From Deltaproteobacteria bacterium (GTDB taxonomy: Bacteria; Myxococcota; Myxococcia; Myxococcales; 40CM-4-68-19): a DNA stretch of 7,139 nucleotides. Made by a program: the position numbers and the translations under genes. Each line of letters begins with the position of its first letter. Position 1 is the stretch's first letter. Location of the stretch: assembly GCA_005879095.1 (NCBI GenBank), contig VBLM01000728.1, forward strand, positions 1 to 7,139. Reading direction: 5' to 3'. A model generated the notes under the pieces. It had not been told where the DNA came from, did not search any database, and worked only from the letters and a program-made list of their open reading frames with translations. Below, in pieces: positions 1 through 6,702 of this stretch.

Positions 1-729
1 GACGAACGAGATGTTGCGGAAGATCCCGTCGTCAGCGGTCGGGTTCGCCTGGTTCTCCGCCGCGGGCTTGAAGTCGATCACGCTGCTGAGCGCGTTGACG
101 AAGACCATTCCGCCCTGCAGATAGGGCTGCAGCTTGACCATCCCGGCGACGCCAAACCCGCGTGATAATTGAAGATCCGCGCCGCCGACCGTGAGATCCA
201 TCTCCTGCGTCCCGATCACGCGCGTTGCCCAGGCGCGGACCGCGACGTCCGGCCCGTAAACGAGCCCGTCCACCGGCGCCCAGCGCACTTCCGCCGAGAG
301 CGCCATCATCTGCGAGTTCGTCAGCCACGCGACCGCCGCGCCCAACTCGAGCGAGCCGCCCAGCCCCTTGCGCAGCGTCACCGTCGGGATCGCCAGCACC
401 TTGGGCGGCCCGCTGGTCCGCGTCGGCCAGGCGTCGCCGGAGATGCGCAGGAACGCCTCCGACGACGAGACGCCCACCTCGAATCCGGACTGCCCGAGGG
501 TCCCCGCCGTCTCCTGAAAGGGCGGTGCGAACGCCAGGCCCAGCGTGCTCGCCAGCCGGTGGAACCGCGCCTGCGCGTTCGGGTCACCAGGCTCGCCCGT
601 GTCGCCCGCGCTCCCGTCGCAGCGCGTACAGTTGATCGGATCGGGATGCCCGAGCTTCCATAGCTGCAAGTCATTGTCGTCAGCGACCGCCGCGGCGGAG
701 ACGCAGCAGATCAGGAGCGCGATGCGCAC
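1..729 (-). CDS. Exported outer-membrane beta-barrel-like protein, C-terminal part missing
   Basis: A frame on the minus strand stays open for 243 codons from a GTG at 729-727 to the left edge, where it ends exactly on a codon boundary without a stop. An in-frame TAG at 741-739 makes this GTG the first usable start. The N-terminus (MRIALLICCVSAAAVA, then DDN) reads as a Sec signal peptide with a signal peptidase I site after Ala16. A CxxC pair follows at Cys34 and Cys37. From about residue 120 onward, alternating short hydrophobic stretches with Gly turns and aromatic residues (for example VTLRKGLGGSLELGAAVAWL) look like transmembrane beta-strands. It starts 20 nt after the spike stop codon, so it is probably co-transcribed with the CIS genes. 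I do not recognise a named family. A barrel at the outer membrane is inference; a soluble periplasmic beta-sandwich is possible. Ribosome-binding support is weak, with only an AGGCG some distance upstream. Confidence 0.72.
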   Translation of the reverse strand, partial: MRIALLICCVSAAAVADDNDLQLWKLGHPDPINCTRCDGSAGDTGEPGDPNAQARFHRLASTLGLAFAPPFQETAGTLGQSGFEVGVSSSEAFLRISGDAWPTRTSGPPKVLAIPTVTLRKGLGGSLELGAAVAWLTNSQMMALSAEVRWAPVDGLVYGPDVAVRAWATRVIGTQEMDLTVGGADLQLSRGFGVAGMVKLQPYLQGGMVFVNALSSVIDFKPAAENQANPTADDGIFRNISFV

Positions 730-749
730 TCCAGACGCCTACCACAACC

Positions 750-1430
750 TCAGTTGATGTTCACGCGGCTGGCTTTGATATTGAGCTGCGGCCCGGCCTT
801 GATGTTCGCCTTGTCCTTCACGTTCAGGTCGAACGTCGAGCCGATGTCGATCTTGCCGGTCTTCTTGGTCTTGATCTCGAGGTCTTCGCACTCGAGGATG
901 ATCTTCTTCTCGGCGTGGATCTCGACGTCGCCTTCCTTGGCCTCGACCAGGAACTTCTTGTTCTTCACGTCGAACGTCAGGGTCCGGTTCCCCGACTTGT
1001 CGGCGATGACGATCTTCTCCTGACCGCTCTTGTCGTCGAGGACGATCTGATGTCCGGACTTGGTCTGGATGAAGATGGTGGTGTTTTCGTCCTCGTACGC
1101 GCCCTTGATCGGCTTGTCCTTGCCGTTCCAGAGCGACCCGATCACGTACGGCCGGTGGGCCTCGCCGCGCTCGAACGCGACCAGAACCTCGTCGTTCACG
1201 TGCGGCAACCAGTAGAACCCTCGGCCCGCGCCGGCGGCCGGCTGCGCCACCCGCACCCAGTCCGACTCCGGCTTCCCCGGCAACCGCGGGAAGCACACCT
1301 TGATGCGGCCGAGCTTGTCGTCGTCCTTGACGTTGGTCACGATCGCCACTTCGACCCCGAACATCTTGGAGTCCGCCGCGGAGGCGGTCTCCTGGGCCTT
1401 CTGCAGCATCGCGAACAAGTTCTCGGCCAC
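750..1430 (-). CDS. Baseplate assembly protein V / gp5-like central spike of a contractile injection system
   Basis: This 226-residue protein matches the phage baseplate V / VgrG gp5 family. Residues about 23-107 form the OB-fold, with the typical order VEVAIVTNVKDDDKLGRIKV, then FPRLP, then WVRVAQP, then a GFYWLPHVNDEVLVAF segment and a YVIGSLWNGKDKP end. Residues about 115-226 are short, alternating charged and hydrophobic strands ending in LNIKASRVNIN, as expected for the trimeric beta-helix needle. There is no lysozyme domain (unlike T4 gp5) and no N-terminal gp27/hub domain (unlike Afp8/Pvc8 and VgrG), so a separate hub protein is expected. The start is GTG at 1430-1428, preferred over ATG at residue 8 because GGAGA lies six bases upstream. 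It follows the LysM gene by 12 nt. In the particle it would sit under the tube and pierce the target envelope. The family assignment is firm; trimer and needle are family knowledge. Confidence 0.93.
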   Translation of the reverse strand: MAENLFAMLQKAQETASAADSKMFGVEVAIVTNVKDDDKLGRIKVCFPRLPGKPESDWVRVAQPAAGAGRGFYWLPHVNDEVLVAFERGEAHRPYVIGSLWNGKDKPIKGAYEDENTTIFIQTKSGHQIVLDDKSGQEKIVIADKSGNRTLTFDVKNKKFLVEAKEGDVEIHAEKKIILECEDLEIKTKKTGKIDIGSTFDLNVKDKANIKAGPQLNIKASRVNIN

Positions 1431-1435
1431 TGGAA

Positions 1436-1440
1436 TCTCC
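1436..1440 (-). promoter_or_regulatory. Ribosome binding site deciding the GTG start of the spike gene
   Basis: GGAGA on the minus strand, five to six bases before GTG at 1430-1428 and just after the LysM stop codon. No comparable purine run precedes the next in-frame ATG at 1409-1407, so it supports the GTG start. Confidence 0.7.
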
Positions 1441-1442
1441 GG

Positions 1443-2069
1443 TTACAGAATCGGCGGCAGGGTGAGAACGGTGCCGGGCTTGACGTCCTTCGGATCCATG
1501 ATCCCGTTGGCGTCGGCGATCCGCCGCCACTCGCCCGGATCGTCGTACTCCTCGTGCGCGATCAGCGCCAGCGTCTCGCCCTGCTTGAGCGTGCGCCGCT
1601 TGGTGTGGTCGGGGGAGTTGCGCGGCTTCGCCTCGAGTTGCTCCTTGGCGGTCTGCGCTTCCTTGATGGAGAGGTTGGCGGTGGCGCGGCAGGGCTTCCC
1701 GTCGGGAAGGAACATCGTGTAGCGGAGGCTCAAGCTCTCCACCACGCCCTTGAAGGTGAACCCGCCCCACGAGAACATCACCAGCGGCGGCCGGTGCTTG
1801 TCGGCATCGACCAGCGCCAGCGTCATGATCTTCTCGGTGTGGTCGGTGCGGACGTCTTTCTTGGCCTCGTAGGTGTCGAAGAACAACTCGACCGAGAGGA
1901 CCGCCGGGTTGCCCGAGGTGAATTCCTGCTCGGGCGTGTCGAGGCCGGGGGCCTTGTGCGGCTCCCACTGGACGCTCTTCTGGACCGAGTACTCCTTCGG
2001 GTTGAAGAGCACGTCCTGCGACGTACCCTTGTCGACGTTCATCAGTTTGGCTTTTTCGAGCGTCGCCAT
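1443..2069 (-). CDS. LysM-containing CIS tube/hub-adaptor protein (Afp7/Pvc7-like)
   Basis: The product has 208 residues. Residues about 1-150 carry the CIS tube-protein N-terminal domain, recognisable from the order FNPKEYSVQKSVQWE, then PAVLSVELFFDTYEAKKDVR, then HRPPLVMFSWGGFTFKGVVE, then SLRYTMFLPDGKPCRA. Residues about 160-208 are a LysM domain (TLKQGETLALIAHEEYDD, then WRRIADANGI, then VKPGTVLTLPP). In Afp, PVC and T4-like systems this type of protein (related to T4 gp53/gp54-region proteins) links the first tube ring to the hub and baseplate; here LysM is a structural module and need not bind peptidoglycan. It lies between the large unknown gene (27 nt upstream) and the spike gene (12 nt downstream), the expected position relative to the spike. 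The ATG at 2069-2067 has a good AGGAGA ribosome binding site. Length and domain order are normal for the family. Confidence 0.94.
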   Translation of the reverse strand: MATLEKAKLMNVDKGTSQDVLFNPKEYSVQKSVQWEPHKAPGLDTPEQEFTSGNPAVLSVELFFDTYEAKKDVRTDHTEKIMTLALVDADKHRPPLVMFSWGGFTFKGVVESLSLRYTMFLPDGKPCRATANLSIKEAQTAKEQLEAKPRNSPDHTKRRTLKQGETLALIAHEEYDDPGEWRRIADANGIMDPKDVKPGTVLTLPPIL

Positions 2070-2073
2070 GTTT

Positions 2074-2079
2074 TCTCCT
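2074..2079 (-). promoter_or_regulatory. Ribosome binding site of the LysM protein gene
   Basis: AGGAGA on the minus strand, four bases before ATG at 2069-2067, inside the 27-nt gap after the large gene's TAA. It is among the strongest Shine-Dalgarno matches in the window. Confidence 0.75.
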
Positions 2080-2096
2080 GAAGTCCTTTCGAGACC

Positions 2097-5000
2097 TTAT
2101 CCGCCGAACCGCTCGCGGTCACTCTGGATGCGGCGGCGGATGCGATGGTAGATGCGCTGGGCGATGGCGTCCACGGAGCCCTCGATCTTCGAGTGGCTGA
2201 CGGCCTCCGCGTTTTCCTTTTCCTTGTGCCCGTGGTGGCCGTGGCCCTTGCCGCGCGCGTGCGGCGCGTTGCCGCCGGTCGCGCCCGAGCCCATGTTCTC
2301 CAGCGGAGGCGGCGCCGGCGGGATGGCCGCGACGATCGACATCTCGACTGCGCTGGCCCGCGCCCGCGCTGCCTGCGCCTTGCTCAGGGTCCCCGCCGAC
2401 CCCGAACCGCTGACGCCGATGTAGGCTCCGCCGCCCGCCGCCGCCCCGGCGACGCCGCCGGCCCCCACCAGCGAGGCGGCCGTGAGCGCGTCGAATTTAC
2501 CGGCCAGGCTGCTCATCTCGCCGGCGGCCGCGTCATGGCCGGAATCCATCCCGCCGCTCAGGTCGTCATTCGGGCCGCCCCACTTCGGGCCGGCGACGAG
2601 GATCGAGCGCCAGATCGAAGCCGCGGACGTCGCCGCGCGCAGGCCGGCCCGCATGGCGCGGTTGGCCGGCGCGGAGTCGGTCTCGCCGTCGTCGTCCGCC
2701 ATGCCGATGCCGCCCGAGGCGGTGGAGCCCGACCACCAGAGCGGCGCGCCGACGTACCGGAAGCGCAGCGAAGTGGGCAGCGACGGGTAGACCGGCCGGG
2801 AGAGGCTCGCCAGATCGACGCCGCCGACCGACTGGGGCCGATCCTCGCGATTCGAGCCATAGCTCCACGACTGGTACCCGAAGGTGTCGTTGCGGCGGTG
2901 TCCGCTCCACATGCCCGGCTGCAACTCGGTGATGAAGGCGCTCGGCGCGCCGCCCGCGGACGAGCTGCGCGAGGAGGCGCTGCTGCTCGCCTTGGCCGCG
3001 CCAGACGACGCGCTGGTCATGTCCGAAATCGCCGAGCCGGCCTGGACGCCGACGATCGAGCCTTCGAGCGCGGTGGCCACCAGCGTCTGATTGCTGCCGC
3101 CCGAGGCAAGTGCGGAGGCGCCCGTGGCACCGCCACCCGCCGACGAAACGGAGGGGGCCGATCCCGCCGCACTCTGCTCTCCGGCCGCCTGCGCCCGCGA
3201 GGAGAAGCCGCTGCTGTCGGAGGTGACCGCTGGCGAGCTGCTCGTGCCCTGGCCGATGGACGGCCGCCCCGGCATGCTGGTCCGCGCGTCCACGTCGGCG
3301 CTCATCTGCATGGCCGAGGTGAGCGCGCCCGCCATCGACGAGCCACTGCTCGGGCCGGTGACGCTGGCAGCAGAATCCGCGCCGGTGAAACTACCATCAA
3401 TGAACGTGCCCGACGGAGGAACGTCGACCGCCGGCGCCCGCGGCTGCGCGACCACGGTCGGCGCCGAGTCCGGCGCTCCGCCGCCCTGCGAAAGAACGGT
3501 ATCGGACGAGGGGTCCTGCGGGCCCAGGTCCTGCGCGCTGAGCGGCGCGCCGACGCGGATGCGGCCGCGGCGGGTGACGACCGACTCGCCGTCGTCGAGC
3601 GCGACGCGGGCGATGATCTGCCGTCCGCCCAGCGAGCTCGCCAGGACCGTGTTGGTCCTCTTCTGCAGCGCGATCTCGAGCCCGGTGGGGCCCGCCAGCT
3701 CGACGATCCCGGAGGTGCCGTTCGGCGCGCCGCCGGTCATGTCCACCGGCCCGCCTGCCGGAACCACCAGCCGGTACACGCCCATCGGCGGCGAGTAGCC
3801 CGCGGGCGCCAGCGGCGACCCCATGATCTGATCGGTCTCCGAGAGGTGCCCGCGGCCCATCTGGGCCCAGAGCGGCATCGGGATGACGATCTCTTCCTCG
3901 CCCGGATTGAGCGGCCGCGCGGCGGGTCCGAACGAGATCAGATCCGGCCCGGCAGCGCCGTCGAACGGCCCGCGCAGGGCCATCTCGCGGATGGCGGCGG
4001 GCATCGGTGCGCCGGGTCCCGGGGTCCAGTCGCCGCTCTGCGCGAGCGCACGCTGCAGCAGGAGCGGCAGTCCCGAAACCGAGGAGGACCCGGCAAGCAG
4101 TGGCTGAACCGAGGGCAGGTCGAGCGTGATGATCGCATCCTGCGCCTTCTGCGAGGCCTGCAGATTCAGGCCGCTCCAGTCGAGCGGCAGGCCGTCGCCC
4201 TCGCCGCCGCGCAGCTTGAACATCACGCCGCCCGCGCCGAGCGCACCGCCCGCGGCGACCGACGGCGCGAACAGACTGCCGGAGGCCGGCTGGACCTGGC
4301 CGCCGAGATACGCCTGCAGCGCCTCGGCGAGGTCCGAACCGACGTGCACCTCGCCCTGGTTGGGGAAGGGCATCGACAAGACCAGCTGCGCCACCTGGTT
4401 GCCGGCGCCGCCGTCGTAGAGCGAAGGCGCGCCCGCCAGCCGGACCATGGTGCGCCGCTCGTCGAAGCTGGGCAGGTCCATCGCCGCGCCGACGTCGAGC
4501 GCGTCGGGCGCGGAGACGATGCGCATCATCGGCAGCTGGAACCCGCCGGCGTTGGCGGTGTGTTCGAGCGCCATCTGCAGCGCGGCCAGCGCGGTGGCCG
4601 GCAGGGCGCCGGAACGCGCCGCGATCGGACCGCCCGCAGGCAACTGCAGGTCGAGCGGCAGCATGCCGTCGGGCCGATCGAGCGCCGCCAGCCGGACCGC
4701 GCCGCGCGCGCTCTGCATCACGATGCTGCCGTCCGCCGCGCGGAAACCGACCACCGGCGCGCCCGAGAACATCAGCTCCTTGCCGCGCACGCCGCGCAGC
4801 TTCTCGGCCAGCTCGGGCGGGATCTCGTCGGGCCGGTCGAGCGCCGCGCGCAGCGCGCTCCGGGACCGGCCGCGCATGGCCATCATCACCTCGAGCGGCA
4901 TCTGGCCGCCGCCGGTCAGCGCCCAGTCGGCCCACGGATCGCCTGTGATCTCCCCGAGTTGCAGCGGCGTGGCCACCAGCGCCGGGTTCTTCGGCGCCAT

Positions 5001-6101
5001 TTCCGGAAGCTTGCTCAGGTCGGGCTTGAACGCGGCCTCCGGCTGGACCCAGAACCGGTCGCCGACGCCGAAGCCGGGCGCTACCTTCGCGCCGTTGGCC
5101 AGCGCCTTGGCGAGCTCGTCGTCGCCCAGGATTTTCACCGGCAGCGCCATTCCGCCGCGGACGGCCGACAGGCTCTCGCCGCGCGCCATCGCGCGCTCGC
5201 CGGCACTCGACACCGTGCTGTTGATCACGGCGACGACGTTGCCCGTCTGCAGGAACATGCGCTGAGTGACCGGCACCGCGGACGCCGCCGACCGCGCGTA
5301 CTGGCCGAGCATGTCCTGCCAGCGCGTGGCCGAACCGATCTCGGGCCGCGCCAGCGTGCCGTCCGGCATCAGCACGAACACCGCCGTCGGCGCTGCCGCG
5401 GGCGGCGCATCGGAAGCGCGGGTGCGGTCGAGCCGCGGCGCGGGGGGAACCGGCTTGAGCCCGCGCGCGTCCTGGCGCAGCGCCTGGGCCTCCCGGGCCT
5501 CGGTCAGCTTTCGGCGGGCAGGCGCGAACGGCAAGAGGCGCGTGCCGGGCTTTTGCACCGCCGGCATCGAAACCTGCTTGACGAGAAGGCTCTCCAGCGA
5601 GCGCGCGACTTTCTTCACGTCGACCGCGACCACCTCGCCGCTCGAGCGCACGAAGTACGCTTTCGGCTCGCTGCTTCCACGGTCGGACGAATCCTTCGGG
5701 ATCACCGCCGACTCGATCGCGCGCGTCACCGTGTCGTCGTTGCGCAGCGCGAACTGGCCGAAGTCGGAGACGACGACGACCTTCTCCTCGTCCTCGACGA
5801 TGACGTACTCGAGCTTGTTGAGATCGAACTCGTAGACGTGCAGCCGCTCCTTGGTGGCGCGGACGATGGCCTCGGCCATGTCGGAGGGCGCCTTGCCGTG
5901 GAGCTTCGCTTCGCCCTCGAAGAAGCGCGCCACCCACGACTCGGCCGGCAGGTCGCCGTCGAACGCCTCTTCGATGTGCGCCGCGAACTCGTCGGCGTCG
6001 ACCAGCGCCGGCCGCTCTTCCCAGCGGTCCATCGCCCGCCAGAGAATCTGCTCCAGCGACGGGCCGCTCGAGTCGATATGTGGATTCGCGCTCTCGGGCA
6101 T
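2097..6101 (-). CDS. Large (1334-residue) CIS-locus protein of unknown family with acidic N-domain, Ser/Gly-rich linkers and Arg-rich C-terminal helix
   Basis: I do not recognise a family for most of this protein. The frame stays open upstream into the tube gene, but ATG at 6101-6099, 11 nt after the tube stop, is the sensible start (MPESANPHIDSS); its ribosome binding site is weak (GAGA). Visible parts: residues about 15-176, an acidic alpha/beta domain (LEQILWRAMDRWEERP, then KLEYVIVEDEEKVVVVSDFG); about 177-240, a basic Pro-rich linker; about 240-930, a long Ala/Gly/Leu-rich region with two copies of AALDRPD (419-425 and 472-478); about 940-1055, Ser/Gly/Ala-rich low complexity; a Trp-rich motif RFRYVGAPLWWSGS at 1113-1126; a Gly/Ala stretch near 1206-1232; a His-rich patch at 1281-1304; and a terminal amphipathic helix at 1305-1334 (IAQRIYHRIRRR, then SDRERFGG). 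No signal peptide and no HExxH motif were seen. Its position between tube and LysM genes suggests a structural, chaperone or lumen-cargo role; this is inference. Confidence 0.88.
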   Translation of the reverse strand: MPESANPHIDSSGPSLEQILWRAMDRWEERPALVDADEFAAHIEEAFDGDLPAESWVARFFEGEAKLHGKAPSDMAEAIVRATKERLHVYEFDLNKLEYVIVEDEEKVVVVSDFGQFALRNDDTVTRAIESAVIPKDSSDRGSSEPKAYFVRSSGEVVAVDVKKVARSLESLLVKQVSMPAVQKPGTRLLPFAPARRKLTEAREAQALRQDARGLKPVPPAPRLDRTRASDAPPAAAPTAVFVLMPDGTLARPEIGSATRWQDMLGQYARSAASAVPVTQRMFLQTGNVVAVINSTVSSAGERAMARGESLSAVRGGMALPVKILGDDELAKALANGAKVAPGFGVGDRFWVQPEAAFKPDLSKLPEMAPKNPALVATPLQLGEITGDPWADWALTGGGQMPLEVMMAMRGRSRSALRAALDRPDEIPPELAEKLRGVRGKELMFSGAPVVGFRAADGSIVMQSARGAVRLAALDRPDGMLPLDLQLPAGGPIAARSGALPATALAALQMALEHTANAGGFQLPMMRIVSAPDALDVGAAMDLPSFDERRTMVRLAGAPSLYDGGAGNQVAQLVLSMPFPNQGEVHVGSDLAEALQAYLGGQVQPASGSLFAPSVAAGGALGAGGVMFKLRGGEGDGLPLDWSGLNLQASQKAQDAIITLDLPSVQPLLAGSSSVSGLPLLLQRALAQSGDWTPGPGAPMPAAIREMALRGPFDGAAGPDLISFGPAARPLNPGEEEIVIPMPLWAQMGRGHLSETDQIMGSPLAPAGYSPPMGVYRLVVPAGGPVDMTGGAPNGTSGIVELAGPTGLEIALQKRTNTVLASSLGGRQIIARVALDDGESVVTRRGRIRVGAPLSAQDLGPQDPSSDTVLSQGGGAPDSAPTVVAQPRAPAVDVPPSGTFIDGSFTGADSAASVTGPSSGSSMAGALTSAMQMSADVDARTSMPGRPSIGQGTSSSPAVTSDSSGFSSRAQAAGEQSAAGSAPSVSSAGGGATGASALASGGSNQTLVATALEGSIVGVQAGSAISDMTSASSGAAKASSSASSRSSSAGGAPSAFITELQPGMWSGHRRNDTFGYQSWSYGSNREDRPQSVGGVDLASLSRPVYPSLPTSLRFRYVGAPLWWSGSTASGGIGMADDDGETDSAPANRAMRAGLRAATSAASIWRSILVAGPKWGGPNDDLSGGMDSGHDAAAGEMSSLAGKFDALTAASLVGAGGVAGAAAGGGAYIGVSGSGSAGTLSKAQAARARASAVEMSIVAAIPPAPPPLENMGSGATGGNAPHARGKGHGHHGHKEKENAEAVSHSKIEGSVDAIAQRIYHRIRRRIQSDRERFGG

Positions 6102-6112
6102 TCGCGTTCTCG

Positions 6113-6559
6113 CTAGCCCTTCGTCAGGGAATGCACGGCCAGCTCGAGGATCTCGCAGGCCGCCTCGCCGCTGGCGGCGTCGAACTCGGTCATTTCCCAG
6201 CGGACCGGCCAGGCTTTCTGGAAGTTCCAGCGGCCGACCTCGGTCTTGCCGTCGAGGGCGAGCGCGACGATGGCGCCGTTGCGCCGCTTGATCGCGTTGG
6301 TGCCCGAGTCGTGGATCTCCGCGCGCCACTTGAAGAGCGCCGGGTCGGAGACGAAGCCTTTGGTCAGGACGATGTTCGAGGCCTTGGTCGGCCCTACCAG
6401 CTTGTGGGTGGCCTCGTTGTCGCCGCCCTCCTGGTACTCGAAGATCTCCGTCTCGGTCTTCAGGCCGCCGCACTTGCGGAACGACCCCGAGTCGATGCCG
6501 TCGAGCTCGACGCGGAAGTACCCGATTGCGTGGTGATCCTTGCGAGACGATCCTGCCAT
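6113..6559 (-). CDS. Phage tail tube-like inner tube protein (T4 gp19 family, Afp1/Afp5-like)
   Basis: The 148-residue product has the size and signature of the gp19/Hcp-like tube family: GYFRVELDGIDSGSFRKCGG near the N-terminus, then TETEIFEYQEGGDNEATHKL, then ASNIVLTKGFVSDPALFKW, and a C-terminal VGRWNFQKAWPVRWEMTEFD, then CEILELAVHSL. Such proteins form stacked hexameric rings inside the sheath, giving the rigid tube that is driven into the target and may carry cargo. The gene follows the sheath gene across a 143-nt gap with inverted repeats. The ATG at 6559-6557 has a strong GGAGGG ribosome binding site, fitting a major structural subunit. Only one tube gene is visible; Afp-type loci have two or more, so another may lie outside the window. 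No missing core motif was seen. It could serve as either the main tube or the first-ring variant. Confidence 0.95.
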   Translation of the reverse strand: MAGSSRKDHHAIGYFRVELDGIDSGSFRKCGGLKTETEIFEYQEGGDNEATHKLVGPTKASNIVLTKGFVSDPALFKWRAEIHDSGTNAIKRRNGAIVALALDGKTEVGRWNFQKAWPVRWEMTEFDAASGEAACEILELAVHSLTKG

Positions 6560-6564
6560 GTCGA

Positions 6565-6570
6565 CCCTCC
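6565..6570 (-). promoter_or_regulatory. Ribosome binding site of the tube gene
   Basis: GGAGGG on the minus strand, five bases before ATG at 6559-6557. It is a strong match, as expected for a protein needed in many copies per particle. Confidence 0.75.
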
Positions 6571-6603
6571 GCCGGCGGCCCGGGCGAGGCTAAACGCCCT
6601 CGA

Positions 6604-6643
6604 TTTCTGGATAAACTTCTAGCGCGAAGCAGTTTATCAGAAA
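6604..6643 (-). repeat. Long bulged inverted repeat (hairpin) in the sheath-tube gap
   Basis: On the plus strand TTTCTGGATAAACTTC (6604-6619) faces GAAGCAGTTTATCAGAAA (6626-6643) around a six-base loop TAGCGC. Pairing gives about 15 base pairs in three blocks (TTTCT/AGAAA, GATAAA/TTTATC, CTTC/GAAG) with a one-base bulge on one arm and three bases on the other. It sits in the only clearly AT-rich patch of the window. A shorter repeat, GCCCTC (6596-6601) with GAGGGC (6660-6665), brackets it. No T-run follows on the minus strand, so it is not a textbook intrinsic terminator. It may be an RNA processing or stability element, an attenuator, or a dyad operator; the sequence alone does not decide. 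Confidence 0.6.
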
Positions 6644-6680
6644 TATGGATGCTTGGCTAGAGGGCTCGAAGAGACACGAG

Positions 6681-6696
6681 GATCGCGAGTGCGATC
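6681..6696 (-). repeat. Short perfect hairpin just after the sheath stop codon
   Basis: GATCGC (6681-6686) and GCGATC (6691-6696) pair perfectly around a four-base loop, starting six bases after the sheath TAG. With six pairs and no T-run behind it, it is more likely a 3'-end stabiliser or a weak pause site than a full terminator. Six-base stems also occur by chance in GC-rich DNA. Confidence 0.35.
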
Positions 6697-6702
6697 AAAG
6701 GC

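Noticed and set aside
169..663. Plus-strand frames over the left 700 bases
   Set aside because: They run antisense to the GTG-started exported protein, which has a signal peptide and strand pattern. Their products are Arg/Pro/Ala-rich without motifs.
739..1968. A 409-codon minus-strand frame spanning the LysM and spike genes
   Set aside because: It overlaps two well-identified genes in another frame and its product is Arg/Gly/Asp-rich without family motifs.
3397..5937. An 846-codon minus-strand frame inside the large gene
   Set aside because: An out-of-frame shadow: Arg/Ala/Gly repeats, no start context and no motif, fully inside the accepted gene.
2097..6101. The large protein as a DUF4157-type eCIS-associated metallopeptidase or as a tape measure
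   Set aside because: No HExxH motif was seen, and there is no long uninterrupted coiled coil or hydrophobic helical array typical of tape measures; composition is Pro/Gly-rich and interrupted.
2145..6116. A 1323-codon open frame on the plus strand, antisense to the large gene
   Set aside because: Its product is Arg/Ala/Gly-rich with no recognisable motif, as expected for the complement of a high-GC gene with few AT-rich stop codons. The minus-strand frame has balanced composition, defined segments and operon spacing.
6102..6473. N-terminal extension of the large protein upstream of 6101
   Set aside because: The frame is open, but it would overlap the well-conserved tube gene over most of its length, and its translation is Arg/Gly-rich noise. 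ATG at 6101 lies just after the tube stop.
6604..6643. Intrinsic terminator between sheath and tube
   Set aside because: The stem is long, but it is AT-rich, bulged and not followed by a T-run on the minus strand, so it is reported as an inverted repeat of unknown role.
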